Made by a program: the position numbers and the translations under genes | The notes under the pieces: model-generated | What the model was told of the DNA's origin: nothing | What the model saw: the letters and a program-made list of their open reading frames with translations, nothing else | Databases searched by the model: none | Part shown: positions 7,035 to 10,894 of the stretch, one piece after another | Layout of the letters: each line of letters begins with the position of its first letter | Numbering within the stretch: the stretch's first letter is position 1 | Source of the DNA: Pseudomonadota bacterium | Lineage (GTDB): Bacteria > Pseudomonadota > Alphaproteobacteria > Rhizobiales > Rhizobiaceae | NCBI GenBank assembly: GCA_023422735.1 | Contig: JAFAGL010000238.1 | Coordinates: 1-10,894, forward strand | Reading direction: 5' to 3' | DNA: 10,894 nucleotides

Positions 7035-8012
7035 ATGATTATCGAAAAGCGATCCATCTTCTTTGCCGAGCGTGAGAAGCTGAACCTCACATTTCTGGTA
7101 TTGTCCGGCGCATCGATCCTTTGCGTGGCGTCTGCGATCGACCCACTCCGCGTGGCAAACCGGATTATTGGGGAAGTCGCTTTTGATTTCCGGCTCGTGT
7201 CGGTGGACGGACAGCCTGCGATAACAAGTTGCGGAATGCCCATCGCTGTTGAAGGTCCATTAGGATCGGGCCACGCGACCGATGCGCTGATCGTGATCGG
7301 CGGTTTCGGTGCGCGCCTTGAGACATCACGCCCGGTCCTCGCCAGCTTGCGTCGGGAAGCACGTAAGGCGCGTTCCTTCGGAGGGGTTGAAGCCGGCACA
7401 TGGGCGCTCGGCCATGCCGGTCTGCTTGGAGGAAGGGTCGCGACAACGCATTGGGAAGATCTGGAAGACTTTGCAGCAGCCTTCCCTGACACTGTCGTTC
7501 GGCCGGACCGTTATGTGATTGATGGCCCGCTCATGACGGCCGGTGGCGCTTCACCAACCTTCGACCTGATGCTGCACCTGGTGCAGACACGGCTTGGAAT
7601 GGCCGTCGCGCTCGATGTGGCGTCCGTGTTCATCTATGACCAGACACGTTCGGGCGCCGATGAGCAGCCCCTCGTTTCCCTCGGGCGTCTTGATCAATAC
7701 GATCCTCGCGTTGCAAAGGCCATTCGGCTCATGGAAAGCCATATCGAGAACCCCTTGAGCACAACGGAAATCGCCCGGCAGGTTGGTGTCAGCACACGAT
7801 CGCTTGAAACGCTCTTCAAGCATCATCTCGAAGAAACACCGGGAGCCTATGCCCTGCGCCTGAGGCTGCACATGGCGCGACGTCTCGTGATGGATACGGC
7901 CGAGCCGATTGCGGACATAGCCACGCGTACCGGCTTCAACAGCGCGTCGGCCTTTTTTCGCGCCTTTGCATCTGCTTTCGGCCGCGCACCGGCCCATATG
8001 CGCAAGACATAA
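7035..8012 (+). CDS. cdhR: GlxA/CdhR-type AraC family transcriptional regulator
   Basis: A 325-residue regulator with an N-terminal DJ-1/GATase1-like domain (about 15-190) and a C-terminal AraC-type double HTH (about 228-322). The helices include LSTTEIARQVGVSTRSLE and PIADIATRTGFNSASAFFR. The position of the amidotransferase cysteine is Glu119 (GVEAGTWALGHAGLL), so the domain is a sensor and not an enzyme. This pattern is shared with the GbdR/CdhR group that responds to quaternary-amine metabolites. It is divergent from cdhC-cdhA, the arrangement expected of a carnitine-responsive activator. ATG 7035 is the only sensible start. The frame runs open to 6585, but that part lies opposite cdhC and lacks family sequence. 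The ribosome binding site is weak and the mRNA may be nearly leaderless. The gene is intact although its presumed targets are damaged. Confidence 0.85.
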   Translation: MIIEKRSIFFAEREKLNLTFLVLSGASILCVASAIDPLRVANRIIGEVAFDFRLVSVDGQPAITSCGMPIAVEGPLGSGHATDALIVIGGFGARLETSRPVLASLRREARKARSFGGVEAGTWALGHAGLLGGRVATTHWEDLEDFAAAFPDTVVRPDRYVIDGPLMTAGGASPTFDLMLHLVQTRLGMAVALDVASVFIYDQTRSGADEQPLVSLGRLDQYDPRVAKAIRLMESHIENPLSTTEIARQVGVSTRSLETLFKHHLEETPGAYALRLRLHMARRLVMDTAEPIADIATRTGFNSASAFFRAFASAFGRAPAHMRKT

Positions 8013-8035
8013 GCCTTGAGGATTGTATCTGGAAA

Positions 8036-8051
8036 CAGTGTGTACTCACTG
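8036..8051. promoter_or_regulatory. Imperfect palindrome upstream of the flavin monooxygenase gene
   Basis: CAGTG (8036-8040) and CACTG (8047-8051) flank TGTACT. The whole 16 bases match their reverse complement except at one symmetric pair. It lies 60 bases before the ATG at 8112 and could be an operator. No convincing -35/-10 pair was found in the 99-base gap. Confidence 0.3.
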
Positions 8052-8111
8052 AACAGATAGAACTCGCGCCATGGATCCCTAGATTAGCCGCAACATGAAA
8101 GGTTCAAACTC

Positions 8112-9131
8112 ATGAAGAAGATCGGCTTTCTTTCGTTCGGCCACTGGTCGCCCTCCCCGCAGTCAGGCACGCGGTCTGCCGCCGACACGCTGTTGCAGTC
8201 GATCGACCTTGCAGTTGCTGCGGAAGAGCTCGGCGCAGACGGTGCCTATTTCCGCGTTCACCACTTCGCACGCCAGCTATCCTCCCCTTTCCCACTGCTT
8301 GCAGCCATCGGTGCAAAAACGAACAGGATAGAGATCGGCACCGGTGTCATCGACATGCGATACGAAAATCCACTCTACATGGTCGAGGATGCGAGTTCGG
8401 CAGACCTTATTTCCGGCGGACGACTGCAGCTTGGCATCAGCCGTGGCTCCCCGGAACAGGTGATCGAGGGGTATCGGTATTTTGGCTATGGTCCGAAGGA
8501 GGGCGAGACGGATGTCGACATGGCGCGTCAGCACACCGAGGTTTTGCTGGAGGTTCTGAAGGGCAAGGGAATTGCCCAGCCGAACCCGAGCCCGATGTTC
8601 CCAAACCCGCCGGGTCTGCTGCGGCTGGAGCCATTTTCAGAAGGCTTACGCGACCGCATATGGTGGGGTGCCGCGACAACCGGCACGGCGCAATGGGCTG
8701 CGAAACTCGGCATGAACCTGCAAAGCTCGACACTGGTCTTTGATGAAACGGGCAAACCGCTTCACATCCAGCAAGCAGATCAGATTCGTGCGTATCGAAA
8801 AGCATGGTCTGAAGCTGGGCATGAGCGGACATCCAGAGTTTCCGTAAGCCGCAGCATCTTCGCGCTCGTTAACGATCAGGACCGCGCTTATTTCGGTCGT
8901 GGACGGGATGAAGATAGCTTCGGCTACATCGAGCCAGGTCAGCGGGCGGTCTTTGGCCGTTCCTATGCGGACGAACCCGATGCATTGATCGAGCAGCTCA
9001 AGGCAGATGAAGCGATCGCCGAGGCAGACACTTTATTGCTGACGGTGCCAAACCAGCTCGGTGTCGCGTACAACGCCCATGTGATTGAAGCCATCCTGAA
9101 GCATGTCGCTCCTGGCATGGGTTGGCGCTGA
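8112..9131 (+). CDS. LLM class flavin-dependent oxidoreductase (luciferase-like monooxygenase)
   Basis: A 339-residue TIM-barrel protein of the bacterial luciferase-like superfamily, expected to use reduced FMN and oxygen to oxidise a small organic substrate. Visible family marks are the KIGFLSFGHWSP first strand, His50-His51 after AEELGADGAYFRV, the GTGVIDMRYENPLYMVEDASS region (77-97) and SGGRLQLGISRGSP (101-114). The C-terminal barrel part is complete. The start at 8112 is preceded by GAAAGG about ten bases upstream. It is transcribed in the same direction as cdhR after a 99-base gap, and a terminator follows at 9157. The gap and palindrome suggest its own control. The substrate is unknown. 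A role in carnitine or sulfur-compound breakdown cannot be inferred from the sequence. Confidence 0.9.
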   Translation: MKKIGFLSFGHWSPSPQSGTRSAADTLLQSIDLAVAAEELGADGAYFRVHHFARQLSSPFPLLAAIGAKTNRIEIGTGVIDMRYENPLYMVEDASSADLISGGRLQLGISRGSPEQVIEGYRYFGYGPKEGETDVDMARQHTEVLLEVLKGKGIAQPNPSPMFPNPPGLLRLEPFSEGLRDRIWWGAATTGTAQWAAKLGMNLQSSTLVFDETGKPLHIQQADQIRAYRKAWSEAGHERTSRVSVSRSIFALVNDQDRAYFGRGRDEDSFGYIEPGQRAVFGRSYADEPDALIEQLKADEAIAEADTLLLTVPNQLGVAYNAHVIEAILKHVAPGMGWR

Positions 9132-9156
9132 TCGGAAGCCACATCCATCTCAACGA

Positions 9157-9185
9157 AAAACGCCGCCCGAAAGGAGCGGCGTTTT
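9157..9185. terminator. Bidirectional intrinsic terminator between the LLM gene and xylA
   Basis: AAAACGCCGC (9157-9166) pairs perfectly with GCGGCGTTTT (9176-9185) around a nine-base loop. The plus-strand arm ends in TTTTC. On the minus strand the A-run at 9156-9160 becomes five Ts. The two converging genes end at 9131 and 9209, so it can stop both transcripts. Confidence 0.88.
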
Positions 9186-9208
9186 CGATTCAGTCTGGCT
9201 TTTAATGA

Positions 9209-10519
9209 TCAGACATACCGGTTTACGACATTTTCCAGCCATTCCTGCTTGCCCGAACGCGGCCGTGGCTGGAGATCCTCCGCGCTAACCCGCGCAGCGA
9301 GATCTTCGAGCGAGCGCTCGCCTGCAAGGATCGCCTGCCCTTCATCATCATCCCACCCCGAATAACGCTGCTTGACGAAGTCGGTAATGACACCGTCCTC
9401 AACCATCTTCACGGCAGCCTTGAGGCCCCGCGCGCAGGCATCCATGCCGCCAATATGCGCTACGAGAAGGTCCTCCGCATCGAGTGACTGGCGACGCAGC
9501 TTGGCATCAAAATTCGTGCCACCCGTCGTGAAACCGCCAGTCTTCAGAACTTCGTAATAGGCAAGGGCCATTTCCGGCACATTGTTCGGGAACTGATCCG
9601 TGTCCCAGCCAGACTGATAGTCGTTCCGGTTCATATCGATGGATCCGAAAATGCCGAGTGCGGAAGCAAGCGCAAGCTCATGCTCGAAAGAGTGCCCGGC
9701 GAGAATTGCGTGGCCCTGTTCGATATTGACCTTGACCTCCTTCTCCAGGCCGAACTCCTTCAGGAAGCCGTACACCGTCGCGACATCATAGTCGTATTGA
9801 TGCTTGGTTGGTTCCTGCGGCTTCGGCTCGATCAGGATCGTCCCGTCGAAGCCGATCTTCTTCGCATAGTCCACAGCCATCGAAAGGAACCGCCCCGCCT
9901 GCTGGCGTTCCCGTTTCAGATCGGTATTGAGAAGGGTCTCATAACCTTCGCGGCCGCCCCACAAGACATAGTTCGCGCCACCGAGCTTTTTCGTCACGTC
10001 GATGCAATGCTTCACCGTTGCAGCGGCATAGGCAAAGACATCCGGATCAGGATTCGTGGCCGCGCCTGCCATGTAGCGTCGATGCGAAAAAAGGTTCGCG
10101 GTTCCCCAAAGAAGCTTTACGCCGGTCTCTTCCTGCTTCCTTGCAAAAATCTCGACAATCGTGTCGAGCCGTTTGGCGCTTTCAGCAAAATTCGCGCCCT
10201 CAGGCCGCACATCCGCGTCGTGAAAGCAGTAAAATGGGACGCCAAGTGTCGAAAACATCTCGAACGCAATGTCGGCTTTCAGCCTTGCGCCGTCCATATC
10301 ATCAGTAAACCACGGCCGCTCGAAAGTCTGTCCACCGAACGGATCCCCCCCTGGCCAAGCAAAAGAATGCCAATAAGCAACAGCGAACCGCAGATGATCT
10401 TCCATCCGCTTACCCGCAACAACCTCGTTATTGTCATAAAATCGGTAGGCTAGCGGATTATTACTTTCTTCACCCTCAAAACGAATCGAAGATAAATCAC
10501 CAAAAAAGCCAGTCGTCAT
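9209..10519 (-). CDS. xylA: Xylose isomerase
   Basis: A 436-residue xylose isomerase converting D-xylose to D-xylulose with two divalent metal ions in a TIM barrel. Active-site residues follow the E. coli enzyme with an offset of one: His100 and Asp103 (FHDADVRPEG), Glu231 and Lys233 (LIEPKPQEPTK), Glu267 and His270 (NIEQGHA), Asp295 (DMNRND), Asp306 and Asp308 (WDTDQFP), and Asp338 (GGTNFDAK). Length matches the class II, about 440-residue type. The ATG at 10519 is chosen from GGAGGA six bases upstream. The frame stays open to 10612, but that overlaps the end of xylB and has no family sequence. It lies 31 bases downstream of xylB on the same strand, so xylB-xylA is probably one operon whose promoter and regulator are outside the window. 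The gene is intact. Confidence 0.97.
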   Translation of the reverse strand: MTTGFFGDLSSIRFEGEESNNPLAYRFYDNNEVVAGKRMEDHLRFAVAYWHSFAWPGGDPFGGQTFERPWFTDDMDGARLKADIAFEMFSTLGVPFYCFHDADVRPEGANFAESAKRLDTIVEIFARKQEETGVKLLWGTANLFSHRRYMAGAATNPDPDVFAYAAATVKHCIDVTKKLGGANYVLWGGREGYETLLNTDLKRERQQAGRFLSMAVDYAKKIGFDGTILIEPKPQEPTKHQYDYDVATVYGFLKEFGLEKEVKVNIEQGHAILAGHSFEHELALASALGIFGSIDMNRNDYQSGWDTDQFPNNVPEMALAYYEVLKTGGFTTGGTNFDAKLRRQSLDAEDLLVAHIGGMDACARGLKAAVKMVEDGVITDFVKQRYSGWDDDEGQAILAGERSLEDLAARVSAEDLQPRPRSGKQEWLENVVNRYV

Positions 10520-10550
10520 GAAACTCCTCCCAGAATGACGGCGTTTTACT

Positions 10551-10894
10551 TCAAACATTTCTAATCGCAGGATAAAGCCCACGATAACGCTGATACGCCC
10601 CCTCGAATACATCGCTGAGAACTGCGTCAGGCTCGATCGTCTGATCCGTTACGGGCGGCGTGCAGATCGAAACCGGATCAGCTCCCGTTGCTGCGATCAA
10701 CCCAAGCCGAGCCGCGCCAAAGGCTGCGCCAAAGTCTCCGTCTGCGGGAATTTCGACCGGAATTCCAAGGGCCGTCGCGATCGCTTTCAACCAGTAATGA
10801 GATCGCGATCCCCCGCCGATCGCCGTCACTCGCGTCAATTCCGTTCCCGCGCTGCGCAAGGCTTCCAGATTGTCTCTGAAGGCGAATGCCACAC
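10551..10894 (-). CDS. xylB: Xylulokinase, C-terminal part (runs off the window)
   Basis: The last 114 or so residues of a FGGY-family carbohydrate kinase, open to the right edge and lacking its start here. The C-terminal nucleotide-binding block is clear: RVTAIGGGSRSHYWLKAIATALGIPVEIP, then GAAFGAARLG, and the tail ends YRGLYPAIRNV. XylB phosphorylates D-xylulose to xylulose 5-phosphate using ATP. Placement just upstream of xylA on the same strand supports xylulokinase over other FGGY kinases. The N-terminal sugar-binding domain cannot be examined in this window. Confidence 0.9.
   Translation of the reverse strand, partial: VAFAFRDNLEALRSAGTELTRVTAIGGGSRSHYWLKAIATALGIPVEIPADGDFGAAFGAARLGLIAATGADPVSICTPPVTDQTIEPDAVLSDVFEGAYQRYRGLYPAIRNV

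Noticed and set aside
9680..10453. Plus-strand open frame of 257 codons opposite xylA
   Set aside because: It is antisense to an intact xylA with all catalytic residues. No family-like sequence or ribosome binding site is seen.

Overview
The window (about 10.9 kb, moderately high GC) looks like the chromosome of an alphaproteobacterium of the order Hyphomicrobiales (Rhizobiales). The Brucella/Ochrobactrum group fits best. This rests on a DUF1013/TrcR regulator, a rhizobial-type xylose isomerase with xylulokinase upstream of it, and a carnitine-type gene set. The genus is inference. I saw no tRNA, rRNA, CRISPR array, insertion sequence or phage gene.

Layout from left to right. 1-394: no gene, but a plausible promoter and a leader with two small hairpins in front of trcR. 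395-1090 (+): trcR, a cell-cycle regulator of the DUF1013 family. 1105-1131: a bidirectional terminator. 1146-1865 (-): a YafY-type HTH/WYL regulator, with a perfect 18-bp inverted repeat upstream of it. 1983-4693 (-): an SDR dehydrogenase and a PrpE-type acyl-CoA synthetase, joined by a one-base TGATG stop/start overlap. 4864-5025 (+): a tiny membrane-protein ORF interrupted by an in-frame TGA. 5022-6958 (-): the two core carnitine-catabolic genes, a BKACE-family dehydrocarnitine cleavage enzyme (cdhC) and L-carnitine dehydrogenase (cdhA). Each carries what looks like a one-base deletion. 7035-8012 (+): a divergent GlxA/CdhR-type AraC regulator. 8112-9131 (+): a luciferase-like flavin monooxygenase. 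9157-9185: a bidirectional terminator. 9209-10894 (-): xylA and the 3' part of xylB, which runs off the window.

How the genes fit together. In carnitine catabolism CdhA oxidises L-carnitine to 3-dehydrocarnitine. CdhC then uses acetyl-CoA to give betainyl-CoA and acetoacetate, and a CdhR-type regulator controls the genes. The synthetase and SDR downstream could handle acetoacetate or another short acid, but this is unproven. No betainyl-CoA thioesterase (CdhB) is visible. xylB-xylA is a separate sugar module: xylose to xylulose to xylulose 5-phosphate.

The most notable result is damage confined to 4864-6958. cdhC and cdhA each lack one base relative to the reading frame their family needs, and the neighbouring small ORF has a TGA where hydrophobic coding resumes in the same frame. 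The flanking genes are intact. The locus therefore looks like a carnitine pathway being lost, or less likely a patch of sequencing error. I did not find a convincing entirely new system.
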